From Neodiprion pinetum (lineage: Eukaryota > Arthropoda > Insecta > Hymenoptera > Diprionidae), in contig NC_060234.1 of the NCBI RefSeq assembly GCF_021155775.2, positions 10,736,283 to 10,800,282 on the forward strand: 64,000 nucleotides of DNA, in the 5' to 3' direction. How positions within the stretch are numbered: the first letter of the stretch is position 1; the number at the start of each line of letters is the position of its first letter. The position numbers and the translations under genes were made by a program. Below are positions 48,138-58,049 of the stretch, one piece after another. The notes below the pieces were generated by a model. The model had not been told where the DNA came from and searched no databases. It saw only the letters and a list, made by a program, of their open reading frames with translations.

Positions 48138-50013
48138 TGTTTTGTTGTTTTTTATGGACTTCTCAGGCCTGCAGTCAAGTTTATGTTGTCTCACTCTGGT
48201 TTTTAATTTTTGCCTGGTCTGTCCAACGTACCATTTCCCACACGAGCACGGAATCCTGTATACCAGGCCAGATCTATCTTCTTTCTCCACTTTGTCTTTT
48301 AGCCGGGAAAATAGATCCTTAACCTTGAATACATTATAGAATACCAACTTGCAGTTGGTGTGCCTAAATAAAGATCCCAGTCTTGGTGACAAGCCTTTTA
48401 TGTAAGGAAATCTGCTAAACGACCAATTCCTGTTGACATTGTTGTTCTTGATGTTGTTTCTAATCCACTCGGACACAATTTTCTCACACTTGCTGATGAC
48501 CTTGTTTGGATAATTGTTAGATGACAGTAATCTTCTAACCATGCGAATACTTTCCTTGGTCTTGTTCACATGACTCAAGCGCATGGCTCTGTTCAAAAAC
48601 CCTTTTGCAACCCCCAATTTCTGGCTCAATGGATGATTGGAATTAAAATTCAAAATTCTTCCTGAGCTGTACGGTTTCTTGAACCAAGAAGTTATGAGAT
48701 CACCATCTTCTGATCTTTCTATCAGTATGTCCAAAAAAGGCAACTTCCAAGGTAAACTGGATGTCCTTGTCAACACTATTAAACACATCCAAGATGCTGT
48801 CTACTTTATCCTTTGGAACCACTGCGAAGAGATCATCAACATACGACTTAATAATCGGAATTTCAAAGTCAAGGTGAGTCAACGCCATTGAAACAACATA
48901 ATCTACTGCAATGATGGCAATTGAACGACTTGCTGGACTCCCCATAGTACATCCTTCCTTCTGAAGGTAAAAATTGCCATCAAACACGAAATATCCCGAG
49001 TCGTAACAAAAATCAATAAGCTCTAGTAGAGTAGTCTGGTCCAATTGCACAAATTTCTGGATTTCATCCCACCGCTCCATGATGATTTTCCTTATTAAAC
49101 TGTTATGAACATTAGTAAAAAGAGATACTACGTCCAGTGATATTCAAACATGGTCTCTGTTTACCTTTTTCAGTTTGATTTGGTCTAAAAAATGAAATGA
49201 ATCTGTCACATTATATTTCAGACTCATTACGAACGGTAACAGACTCTTATGAACAAAATTGGCGATCTCATAACCTGGTGATCGTATGCTACTGACCACT
49301 GGTCTAAGTTTACACCCAGGTTTGTGGATTTTCCTTAAGCCATAGATTCTTGGTGCCAATGCACTGTGAGTTCGCATTAGCTTACCTTCGATGTTGTCAA
49401 GTATACTAATATCCACAAGCTTCTTTATTAAGCGGTTGCTTATGTTTTGTAGCTTTGACGTAGGATCTCTTTTGATCTTTTCATATGTTTTACGGTCGCC
49501 AACCAACTTATTCATTTCTGTGAGGTATTCTTCTTTGTACATGACCACTGTTGAATTACCTTTATCTGAGCGCATTACTAAGAGATCCTCATGTTGTTTA
49601 AAGAAATTTCTTGTGACTTTGATATTTTTAACTAGGTTGAAGTTTTTCTTGTGATTGCTGTTGCTTCTACGCTGATATTTAATGTGATTTGTCACAATAT
49701 TTACACCTCTTGCTCTCAGATTATTTCTCATTTCCGTCAAAGCTTCGTTGGATAACTCGTCATCTTTCGCTTTGTCGATACATCCCTCCAGATCCTTAAT
49801 AATTGTAACGACCGGTTGATTGATATTCGTTGTAGGTAGTCCATAATTAAAATCTAAATCTAAGATCTTCTGGACTTCTGATGGTAAAACTGTATCAGTA
49901 AAATTATAAATTCTGTTTCCAACTTTTTGTTCTACATTGTCAGTCATCTTGTCTTGTAGCTTCCCAAACTTTTTGATGTTTTGTTTTTTTATTTTCTTAA
50001 AATTGCTCAGCAT
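47922..50013 (-). pseudogene. Penelope-like reverse transcriptase with GIY-YIG endonuclease, one stop and one frameshift
   Basis: Reading from about 50013: SDKGNSTVV, APRIYGLRKIHKPGCKLRPV (RT motif 2 region), a TGA stop at 49144-49146 just before SLDVVSLFTN (motif A), then GCTMGSPAS (motif B) and YVDDLFAV (catalytic YxDD, motif C). A frameshift between about 48700 and 48788 leads to PFLDILIERSEDG (motif D/E region), a thumb and linker, and a C-terminal GIY-YIG nuclease (GLVYRIPCSCGKWYVGQTRQ, R and H downstream) with its Cys-x-Cys insertion. This RT-plus-GIY-YIG order is diagnostic of Penelope-like elements, which nick DNA and prime reverse transcription there. The 5' end is missing at the inverted junction. 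Not functional as it stands. Confidence 0.9.
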
Positions 50014-50785
50014 TAGCGGAACATCACTTTGTTGAGGATGGTCATAACTTTCAGTTCGAGGATGTTGAGATTTTAGATCTGGAGAAAAATTACATGAAGA
50101 GAAATCTAAGTGAAATGATTTTTATTAAGGCGATGAATTGTGTCAATTTTAGATCCGACACGCAAAACCTCAGTACAATTTACAGTGACCTGATAAATGA
50201 TGTTAAGGATTTAGTGAAGTCATAGTAATTATTTTTATTTTACTTAGAGTTTGAACTTTCGCGCAATATGAATAGTACTAGTCATGGACAACAGAGTCAT
50301 GTTGACAATACAGATAATGCGAGCTCCACACGTACTATCACACTGTGTGAGAGTAGTACAGTCTGTGATTTAAGAGTCACTACGTTTGACATGTGTATTT
50401 GTCCATCATTGTTTATATTTGTCCATTTTATTTTATTTAAATTGATTTATTGGCAGAATGAATTTATAATTTTATTAAAAAATGTATATATCTGTCGAGT
50501 CTTATTTAAACATATTTTTGACTTGATGTTATGGACCAAAGGATTTTAACGAGGATTTAACCTCAAAAGTAAATATTTTGTAATTTTGTTTAGTTTATTA
50601 TTTCTGAATTTGTAACTTACATGTATCATGTCTATTGTTTTATGCAACTTGATTTTAAAGTTTATGTACATCTGTTACAGCTTGCCTGATGAAGTTGGAA
50701 AATAAATGAAACCAACGAAACGTTGCAAATTTTGATAAGTTGAATCTTATCAATTCTGTCCAAGTTCCCAAGAAAATTTAGTATT
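50009..50785 (+). repeat. Inverted arm of element B (right)
   Basis: Plus-strand copy of the gene's last about 65 codons plus 3' UTR, ending CCCAAGAAAATTTAGTATT at 50785 and followed by the 35-bp extension. Confidence 0.85.
50686..50725 (+). ncRNA. Hammerhead-like ribozyme core, element B right arm
   Basis: CTGATGA at 50686-50692, a stem GTTGG/CCAAC closing an A-rich loop, then GAAA at 50717-50720. The inverse copy is at 47421-47460. A stable hairpin TTGATAAG/CTTATCAA lies just downstream. The rest of the three-way junction was not confirmed. Confidence 0.5.
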
Positions 50786-50833
50786 TATTACATTTAACAT
50801 GGATGAGAACCAAGATTTGGATTTTGACGTATT

Positions 50834-51465
50834 TTTCTCGAAAACGCCTTGGTGGAATAAAATTAAGACCGTGTACCGAATCTCGCTTATGCGCGCATTC
50901 AGCGCAAAACAGTATGACGTGCTCTAATTTTTTGAGGTTATGTTGTCCTTATCTTTCGTCTTGGTTCTCTCCAGCGATTTATGTATCTAAGTATGTTTTT
51001 GCATATTTAAAATGATCTTACTATAAAATCATTACGGAGGGAAGCTTTTCATGAAATGATCGAGTTTAGTTGCGTTGCGGAGAGAGTGAAGTGTCTCTCA
51101 CGCAATGGCGACTCCGACCGACGAACCGACCACGAGGCACACCGTTCTCCTTTTTCTCCTGTATTATCTCTCCATCCGTTTTGCGTACTATAAAAAAAAA
51201 AGGAAACGAATATCGAAGCAAATATCGATGAAAAAATATCGATATACGCTGATAGACCATGACCTATAATTCGATTCGATATTTCGGTATATCGAATTAA
51301 CGATATCGATATATGTAATATCGAACTGATGTCGCCCGTCCCTAGCTAGTGGTGTCTTCCACCGATATATATATACACTGGATTGGATTAAGCGTGGTCC
51401 CGTCACGCCAATTGAACGGTAGCCATTTTGTACAGATTCTTGTCACTTCAGATATGTATATATAT
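50834..51465. other. Flank of the LTR element; TCGATA-rich repeat remnant
   Basis: No gene. Between about 51210 and 51345 ATCGATA/TATCGAT motifs recur and end in GATGTCGCCCGTCCCTAG, resembling the edge of hAT-type non-autonomous repeats. ATCGATA is also the insect DREF/BEAF core. The last bases are a TA-rich tract, the target of the LTR element. Confidence 0.4.
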
Positions 51466-51743
51466 TGTTACAAAGGGTGAAATCACCCGTTTTGCCCCCT
51501 CTTTAATGATCTAGTAGTCAGCATAGATAAAAGACGTTTATAAACCTCTTATGTCTTTAAAAAGAATAAGGTTGCTGCGCCAACCGATATTATTGTAAAA
51601 ACAGTCTTGTTTCAGACTTTAAACAAGAAACACGTATATTGCATTAAAAGCATTTATCACGATATTTTTGTTCACGCCTTTGATTTGATAATAAGTAAAC
51701 TCGCGGATCCATATTTTATTAACGTAACGCCTAAATCGTTACA
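51466..51743 (+). repeat. 5' LTR
   Basis: 278 bp, TGTTACAAAGG to CGTTACA. Two differences from the 3' LTR (T/C in CAGACTT, T/A near the end). It should hold the promoter and poly(A) region. Confidence 0.95.
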
Positions 51744-51745
51744 AT

Positions 51746-51763
51746 TGGTGTCAGAAGCGGGAT
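51746..51763 (+). promoter_or_regulatory. Primer-binding site, tRNA-Leu type
   Basis: TGGTGTCAGAAGCGGGAT starts two bases after the LTR and is complementary to a CCA-terminated tRNA 3' end of leucine type (ATCCCGCTTCTGACACCA). Primer for minus-strand DNA synthesis. Confidence 0.85.
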
Positions 51764-51809
51764 CTTGAGTTCTTATTAATTGAATAAATTCAGTGCGCGA
51801 ACTTTAATT

Positions 51810-53345
51810 ATGAGTAGCAGTCGTTTGACGCGCTCTCGTCGTCGGGAAACTAGCGGAGAAGAACCTTTTGTTGTGGAGAATCCGCGGGTCCCTTCGATTC
51901 CTGCACCTTCAGTGGACTCTTTACCTGTCCCTACGATGGTCTCAGTCTCGCAAATCGACCTGCTGGAGATTATGAGACATCAACAAGAAGCTGCTACACA
52001 ACAACAACAACAATTTGTCCAGTTGCTTCAAGAGCAACAGGAACAACGGAGGCGAGAAGCGGAAGCTCGAGAGCGTTCGGAAGCCAATCTTCAGGACCTT
52101 CTTCGGACGACTGTGGCAGCTCTTCAGTCTGTTCATCAAATGAGCGGCGCTGGAGAACCGGCTGTCACCCCACGAGGTTCCAGAGTCGTTACGCCGCTTC
52201 CCTCTCCTGTTCCTTCTCCTGTTCCCGTTCCCGCTGTTCGACAGGTCCGACATCCAGGACAGTTCCAGGATGTACGAGACTTAAGGTCTGTGCCTTTTAC
52301 TAGGGGAGTAGTTGAATCCCCAATTGGTAGAGTAACGGTTAATAATGAGGTTGGCTTTTCCGAGCCTATGCCTCAAGTTCGACCTCAATATTCTCATTTT
52401 AATCAATTAAATAATTCAGGATTTCCTGAGGTTGCTTCTCAGATTAATGAGAAACCTCTTTTTCCTTTAAAACCGCCAATTTTTGACGGAAAAATACCAT
52501 GGGCAGATTATGAACGCCAGTTTAATACAATTGCTAAACATAATCAGTGGGACTCCGCCATGAGGGCCCACAGTCTTGCCTCCTGTCTTCGAACGCCGGC
52601 TTTGAACGTTTTAACGGCGTTGTCTGAGGAAGAAATCTCTGATTATGAAAAACTTAGTTCTGCATTAAAGTTGAGGTACGGAAATGACCACTTAACAAAA
52701 CTGTACACAGCACAATTACAGACAAGAAGACAAGGACGAGACGAAGACCTCGCGTCTCTTAGTCAGGACATTGAACGGCTTTCTCGTATAGCTTTGCCAG
52801 ACCACGAACCGTCTCGAAACTTATTAGCAACGCAAGCTTTTTTGAATGCGATTAATGATCCAGAAATTAAAATGGCCGTTGGAACATCGGGCCTCACTTC
52901 TTTGCGGGAGGCAACAGCCAAAGCCCTCGAGGTGGAGGCAATGAGAAAGCAATATTTTGGGCTGAACAAGCTTCGTCGGATTGAGGTGTCTGAAAGCGCC
53001 TCAAGAAGGCGAAGTTTTGAACACTCGGAGGAGTCAAAACCTCAAAATTATAAAAATAGAAATAACAGTAACAATTTTAAATCAAGAAATCGAGGTTCTT
53101 TTCAAAACCAACAAAACCAGCGTATAAATAGAAACGTGGTCGTGACAAGTCAAACTAGCTTGACTTGTATATTTTGTAAAAAAACAGGTCACGACGCCAA
53201 TCATTGTTTTCTAATTAAGAAAATTAGTGGAAAACCGATGCAAGGTTCGAATCCAAATTCGTATAATTGGCGTAAGAAAAACATAGAAATAGGGGAAGCA
53301 AATCCTCAATTGAGTTCTTCAACAGGAACTCACCCAAAAAACTAA
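51810..53345 (+). CDS. gag: Gag polyprotein, intact
   Basis: 511 aa from ATG 51810 to TAA 53343-53345. The N-terminus is Ser/Arg-rich. Residues about 50-110 form a Gln-rich coiled coil (HQQEAATQQQQQF, EARERSEANL), followed by a Pro-rich linker. The capsid-like region includes WADYERQFNTIAKHNQWD, LRTPALNVL and LRYGNDHLTKLYTAQL. One zinc knuckle C-x2-C-x4-H-x4-C at 453-466 (CIFCKKTGHDANHC) should bind genomic RNA. The gene ends in the slippery AAAAAAC directly before its stop, so pol is made by -1 frameshifting. Gag forms the particle in which reverse transcription occurs. No disabling change is seen. Confidence 0.9.
   Translation: MSSSRLTRSRRRETSGEEPFVVENPRVPSIPAPSVDSLPVPTMVSVSQIDLLEIMRHQQEAATQQQQQFVQLLQEQQEQRRREAEARERSEANLQDLLRTTVAALQSVHQMSGAGEPAVTPRGSRVVTPLPSPVPSPVPVPAVRQVRHPGQFQDVRDLRSVPFTRGVVESPIGRVTVNNEVGFSEPMPQVRPQYSHFNQLNNSGFPEVASQINEKPLFPLKPPIFDGKIPWADYERQFNTIAKHNQWDSAMRAHSLASCLRTPALNVLTALSEEEISDYEKLSSALKLRYGNDHLTKLYTAQLQTRRQGRDEDLASLSQDIERLSRIALPDHEPSRNLLATQAFLNAINDPEIKMAVGTSGLTSLREATAKALEVEAMRKQYFGLNKLRRIEVSESASRRRSFEHSEESKPQNYKNRNNSNNFKSRNRGSFQNQQNQRINRNVVVTSQTSLTCIFCKKTGHDANHCFLIKKISGKPMQGSNPNSYNWRKKNIEIGEANPQLSSSTGTHPKN
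53336..53342 (+). promoter_or_regulatory. Programmed -1 ribosomal frameshift heptamer
   Basis: A AAA AAC in the gag frame, immediately before the gag stop TAA. The pol frame is -1 and open across the site. The same heptamer is conserved in the second copy at 62256-62262. Confidence 0.8.
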
Positions 53346-56300
53346 TTTCAGATGATTTGTCAGGGCGGAAATCATCGCAGATTGTTGGTAGTGAAAGCCC
53401 TCTTAGAGAACAGTTTTTAATTAGAAGTCTGCGACAGTCTGGTCTTTACGCGCGTGGTACTGTTAATGGCGTCGATTGTCTGTGGGTAATAGACACGGGC
53501 GCGGAAGTAACCGTAGTTCGATCGGATCTCTTTAAATCCGATGACCAGATTGTTCCCTCTTTTTCTCTGCGAACAGCCACTGGAGAGACGACCCCGGTTT
53601 TGAGACAAGCTACTGTCCAAATTAACCTTTTTGGGTGTATCGACTCTCCACATAAGGTTTTTATAGCAGATATAGAGGATGAAGGTATTTTGGGAATAGA
53701 CTTTCTTACAGCTCATAACTGTGTTATCTCGACTAAGAGAAATTCACTAGTTTCAAACAATCGCGAAATAACTCTCTGAACGAATAGAAATGGAATTTAT
53801 TGGACCCCTCCTCGAATTCGAGAAATAGAACTGTCGGAAGATGATTTGCAACAACATTTTCCTCTTCATTTACGGAGCCTTGTTGAGAAATTTTCGATTT
53901 CGTTAAATTCAGCTCAGGAAGAATCGTTTAAATCTCTTTTGCTAGAATTTAAAGATTCTTTTGCCAAAGATAGTGGTGATAAGGGCCGATGTACTTCTGT
54001 CAAGCACAAGATCGACGTCGGAGAGAGTTCACCAATTAAACAAGCTCCTCGAAGACTCGCTCTCAACGCCCGAGAAGAGGTGAAGAAGCTTGTGGAAGAC
54101 ATGCTAGCGAACGATGTGATTGAGCCATCGTCTAGTCCCTGGGCTTCACCAATCGTCCTTGTTAACAAAAAGGACGGATCCAAACGATTTTGTATCGATT
54201 ACAGGAAGCTGAACGATATAACGAAGAAAGATTCTTACCCTCTACCCAGAATCGACGAGACCCTCGACCTGATAGCTGGTGCAACTTGGTTCAGCACCAT
54301 AGATCTTCAGAGCGGATATTGGCAGGTCGAAATGGATCCTCTAGATAAAGAAAAAACAGCTTTTGTTACGGGTTTAGGAGGATTATGGCAGTTCAAGGTT
54401 ATGCCGTTTGGTTTGAGTAATGCCCCGGCTACCTTTGAACGAATGATGGAGGCTGTTCTCCATGGGCTCACGGGCAAAATATGCCTCGTTTATTTAGACG
54501 ATATAATCGTTTTTGGCAAGAACTTTGAAGAAGAAGTTCAAAATCTCAGACAAGTTTTCGCTAGGTTGAAGCAAGCAGGTCTGAAAATGAGCCCGAAAAA
54601 ATGCCATCTGTTCCAGAAAGAAGTAGGCTTCCTCGGACATATCGTTTCAGCACAAGGTGTGAAGACCGACCCATCTAAAATAGAGAAGGTTTCTTCTTGG
54701 CCGACACCTAAGAATAAAGAACAAATTCAAAGCTTTTTAGGCCTTTGTACGTATTACAGAAGATTTGTAAAAGGTTTTGCTAGTATAGCTAAACCTCTCC
54801 ATCATTTGACCGGAATCAAGATTCCTTTTGACTGGACCCCGGAATGCGAAGAGGCTTTCAAGAAATTAAAAGAAAATCTTATTTCTTCGCCGATTTTAGC
54901 TTATCCAGAGGTCGAAATTCCTTTTATTTTAGATACGGATGCATCTCTTTCAGGAATAGGCGGGGTTCTGTCACAAATTCAGGGAGGTCAAGAGAGAGTG
55001 ATAAGCTATTTCAGCAGAGTTTTGAGTAAAACCGAGAGGAATTATTGTGTCACTCGTAGAGAGCTTTTAGCTGTTGTTAAGACCGTAGTACATTTTCACC
55101 ATTATTTGTACGTCAGGAGATTTTTGATACGTACAGATCATGCTTCTCTCAGGTGGCTACTTTCGTTTAAATCTCCCGAAGGTCAGGTAGCTAGATGGTT
55201 CGAAAGGCTCGGTCAGTACGATTTTGATATTTGTCATCGAGCAGGAATTCATCATGGAAACGCCGATGCTCTCTCTCGAAGACCCTGCGAGGAAATGCCA
55301 GAGTGTAAACAGTGTGCACGATTAGAGAAAAATCGTGACCCCTCTCTTATAATACGGAAGATTTCTTTCGAAAATAACCAGAAGGAATGGAGAAAATCAC
55401 AACAAGAGGACGACACTTTGAATCAAGTGAAGTCTTGGAAAGAAGCAGAAACTCGCCCGGACTGGCAGGATATATCTTTAACCGAGCCAGATTTGAAAAT
55501 TTATTAGGCTCAATGGGACTCTATTCTTTTAATTGATGGAATTTTATACCGAAAATGGGAATCTGCAGACTTGAAAGAAATCAGGTGGCAACTTTTGGTT
55601 CCCAGGTCACGAGTTCCAGAGATTCTTGCTCTTTATCATGATTCTCCTGCAGGCGGACATTTCGCTTCAAATAAAACTCTAGGCAGAATTCGCAACTTCT
55701 ACTTTTGGCCCTGTTGCCGGATGGACAATGAAGATTGGTGTCGAAGATGTCGAATCTGCACGGCAAAGAAAGGACCTCGAGCGAAGGGACAAAGCTCTCT
55801 TCAAATTTACAACGTGGGAGCTCCACTTGAAAGAATAGCGATGGATATTCTTGGACCTCTTCCGATAACCCATTCTGGAAATAAATATGCTTTGGTTATT
55901 GCTGATTATTTTACTAAGTGGCCAGAAGTGGTTCCTCTCGCTGATCAAGAAGCCTCTACTGTAGCACAGGCATTCGTTAAAGAATTTATTTGTAGACACG
56001 GAGTTCCTCTAGAACTTCATACTGATCAAGGCCGAAATTTTGAGTTGACCTTAATGAAAGAGGTTACTCAGATTTTAGGGGTTAGAAAAACTCGTACAAC
56101 TCCTTTGCATCCACAATCTGATGGCATGACAGAGCGTCTGAATCGGACTTTACTACAGTATTTGTCGTCCTTCGTAGAGCAGAATCAGAGAGACTGGGAC
56201 TCCTGGATCCCTTTCTTCCTCTTATCTTACAGATCTGCGATTCATGAGACGACGAAACAGACGCCAGCCCTCATGCTTACTGGAAGAAATCTTCGACTTC

Positions 56301-56734
56301 CGTCAGATTTAGAGAAAGGCCCTGTTCCTGTGCAAAGACAGCATCAAACAGATTATGCCTTTTTATTACAACAACGTTTAGAAGAAATTCATTACTTTGC
56401 TAGGAATAGAATTTCTATTGCTTCAGATAAATTAAAAACTCGCTATGATATTCGAGCCAGAGATTTAAAATTTAATCCTGGAGATTCTGTTTGGCTTTTT
56501 CAACCACGAAGACAGAAAGGACGATGTCCAAAGCTACAAAGAAATTGGGAAGGCCTTTACTTAGTGGTTAACCGGATAAATGATGTTGTTTATAGAATCC
56601 GAAGATCTCCTCATTCGCGTCAGAAAGTGGTTCACTTGGATCGTCTTGCTCCTTTTAAAGAGGATCAACCTGGAACGATCTCTCCAAGACCAGGGACATC
56701 CTTCGAGGTTAGATCTTCAAATGAACACCCTTGA
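53337..56734 (+). pseudogene. pol: Pol polyprotein (protease, RT, RNase H, integrase) with two in-frame stops
   Basis: A single frame from the frameshift site to TGA 56732-56734, interrupted by TGA at 53777-53779 (between protease and RT) and TAG at 55505-55507 (between RNase H and integrase). The protease has the catalytic DTG in VIDTGAEVTVV. RT shows FCIDYRKLN, FSTIDLQSGYWQ, PFGLSNAPATFERMM and YLDDII. RNase H has DTDASLSGIGG and the RTDHASL region. The integrase has an H-x-H and CRRC-x2-C zinc module, catalytic D in MDILG, D in HTDQGRN and E in MTERLNRT, then a GPY/F-like C-terminal module. The second copy in this window reads TGT, not a stop, at the first position. Both stops fall between domains, so some domains could still be made separately, but an intact Gag-Pol is not encoded. 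Confidence 0.92.
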
Positions 56735-56752
56735 CGACTGTGATCGATTTGG

Positions 56753-56764
56753 CTTTCTTTACAG
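56753..56764 (+). promoter_or_regulatory. Candidate splice acceptor for the kinase ORF
   Basis: TTTCTTTACAG (56754-56764) is a strong pyrimidine-AG acceptor 30 bp after the pol stop. The kinase frame is open from 56765 but has no ATG before its P-loop. Errantivirus env is expressed from a spliced RNA in the same position. No donor near the gag start was identified. Confidence 0.55.
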
Positions 56765-57442
56765 TCGGTTATCAATTGGGAGAAGAATTTACCTTTCGGA
56801 ATTCATTTGGGTAAAACTCGACCGCTTACGATTATTATTGAAGGAAATATCGGATGCGGAAAAACAACTTTCACCAAGAGGTTTTTAGCAGATCGCCAGG
56901 TTTGTACACTTTTAGAACCTCTTGAAGAATATCGAAATGTAGCTGGAATTAATCTTTTAGATTTGATGTATCAGAACCCAGATCGTTATTGCTATTATTT
57001 TCAGCATTTCGCTGAAATGGTTATGTTAGATAGACATCTGCAGACGACTTCATTGCCTGTAAAGGTGATGGAAAGATCGATATTCAGTAGCAATTGTTTT
57101 GTAGAAGCTCGTCGAAGGTTAGGTAATTTTCGCGACTTCGAATCTCATTTATTGACAAAAAATTTTGATCTTCTCATTCGCTCGCCTGAGCTCAGAGTAG
57201 ATTTGATTGTTTATTTGCGAGTTTCCCCAGAAACTTCTTTTGCTCGAGTTAGTTCCCGTTCTCGTGAGGAAGAATCGAGTATTTCTTTAGAGGTACTCAG
57301 AACTATCCATGAGGTTCATGAAGATTGGCTAGTGAAACAAACCTTTTCTTCTTTATCGGCTCCTGTTTTAGTTATCAATGCAGAAGCTACGGCCGATCAA
57401 GTTTTCAAAGATTTTTGTACGTCTATGATGTGCGGGGGTTAA
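56765..57442 (+). CDS. Deoxyribonucleoside kinase-like ORF captured by the retrotransposon
   Basis: 225 codons from the acceptor to TAA, uninterrupted. Counting from 56765, residues 26-35 are the P-loop EGNIGCGKTT. E51 in LLEPLEEY is the likely catalytic base of the EPxxxW motif, with Tyr at 56 in place of the usual Trp. HFAEMVMLDRH at 81-91 matches the substrate-site helix. M102-S105 MERS, then IFSSNCFVEA, is the ERS motif, and RSREEESSISL at 165-175 is the arginine LID with IHEVHEDWLV after it. These are the motifs of animal dNK/TK2-type kinases, which phosphorylate deoxynucleosides using ATP. Slightly shorter than insect dNK (about 250 aa). The first in-frame Met is residue 68, after the P-loop, so translation must start on a spliced leader or at a non-AUG codon. 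It sits in the env position, same strand as gag-pol. Likely role: raising dNTP supply for reverse transcription (inference). Confidence 0.9.
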   Translation, partial: SVINWEKNLPFGIHLGKTRPLTIIIEGNIGCGKTTFTKRFLADRQVCTLLEPLEEYRNVAGINLLDLMYQNPDRYCYYFQHFAEMVMLDRHLQTTSLPVKVMERSIFSSNCFVEARRRLGNFRDFESHLLTKNFDLLIRSPELRVDLIVYLRVSPETSFARVSSRSREEESSISLEVLRTIHEVHEDWLVKQTFSSLSAPVLVINAEATADQVFKDFCTSMMCGG

Positions 57443-57579
57443 TTCAGATATGAATAATGAAGAAGTATTCTTAATTAAAAGAAAAACGAAAAACAAAGTT
57501 TAATTTTCTTTATTAAAACAAGATAAAAAAAAAAAAGAACGAATGGTGAAATAAGAGGTTACATATGTAAAAAAAAAAA

Positions 57580-58044
57580 TTAAGTTTCAAAAATTTGTTC
57601 CGCTATAATCTTTAAGGCGGACTTGACCTCTGCACAGTCGTTGCAGTCTTCGGTGGAGTTTGTTGCGAGTAAATTCTTCCGACATTCGCGACAAGCTTTG
57701 CCCTCTCCCGCGAAGGTAAGATGGGTTTCCTTGAGCTCGTAGAAGTTCTTTATGTCCGCGCTGAAATAAATCAGACACGGGGAACTTATATATTTTTTTT
57801 TTTTTTTGATTAAAATTTGCATGAGAACTTACCGAGTAATCCAGCAGTTTAGACATATTAGCCCCATTTTATGTTTTTCTCTTACGGTCTCACCCCGACC
57901 ACATTTCAGGGTCTTCCACTGATTTTCAAAATAGATCTTGAATTCCTCTTGTGACATATATTTTATGTCCTCCCACGGAAAACTGGAGGTAATTACGCCC
58001 GCATTGATGAGGGCGGAAACGGGTGGAGTCTTTATGATTGACAT
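57580..58044 (-). CDS. Antisense spliced 130-aa protein with three CxxC pairs
   Basis: Minus-strand exons 57833-58044 and 57580-57760 with a 72-bp GT-AG intron (GTAAGT donor, TTATTTCAG acceptor) join in phase. The product starts MSIIKTPPVS and has Cys48, then C64-x2-C67, C94-x2-C97 and C110-x2-C113, enough for one or two zinc sites. The family is unrecognised. It lies between the kinase and the 3' LTR, opposite in strand to the other genes. That orientation keeps its intron through rounds of retrotransposition, because the intron is not spliced from the sense genomic RNA. It could be a passenger captured from a host or viral genome, or a later insertion. No transposon ends are seen around it. 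Low GC and A/T runs beside it match the rest of the element. Confidence 0.6.
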
Positions 58045-58049
58045 TTTTT

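Larger units (their letters stand above)
47361..50820 (-). mobile_element. Penelope-like retroelement B with inverted arms and 35-bp extension
   Basis: The 13-bp duplication ATTTTGACGTATT lies at 47348-47360 and 50821-50833. The minus-strand reverse transcriptase-endonuclease gene occupies 47922-50013. The 3' region (47361 to about 48137) is repeated in inverse at about 50009-50785, followed by a one-sided 35-bp extension (50786-50820). The junction at about 50010 cuts the gene's 5' end, so this is a 5'-truncated copy joined head-to-head to a second 3' fragment, a usual Penelope outcome. Confidence 0.85.

Noticed and set aside
47598..50549. Repeated 93-aa ORF (MNSTSHGQQ...) on both strands
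   Set aside because: 3' untranslated arm of the Penelope-like element; similarity reflects the inverted repeat.
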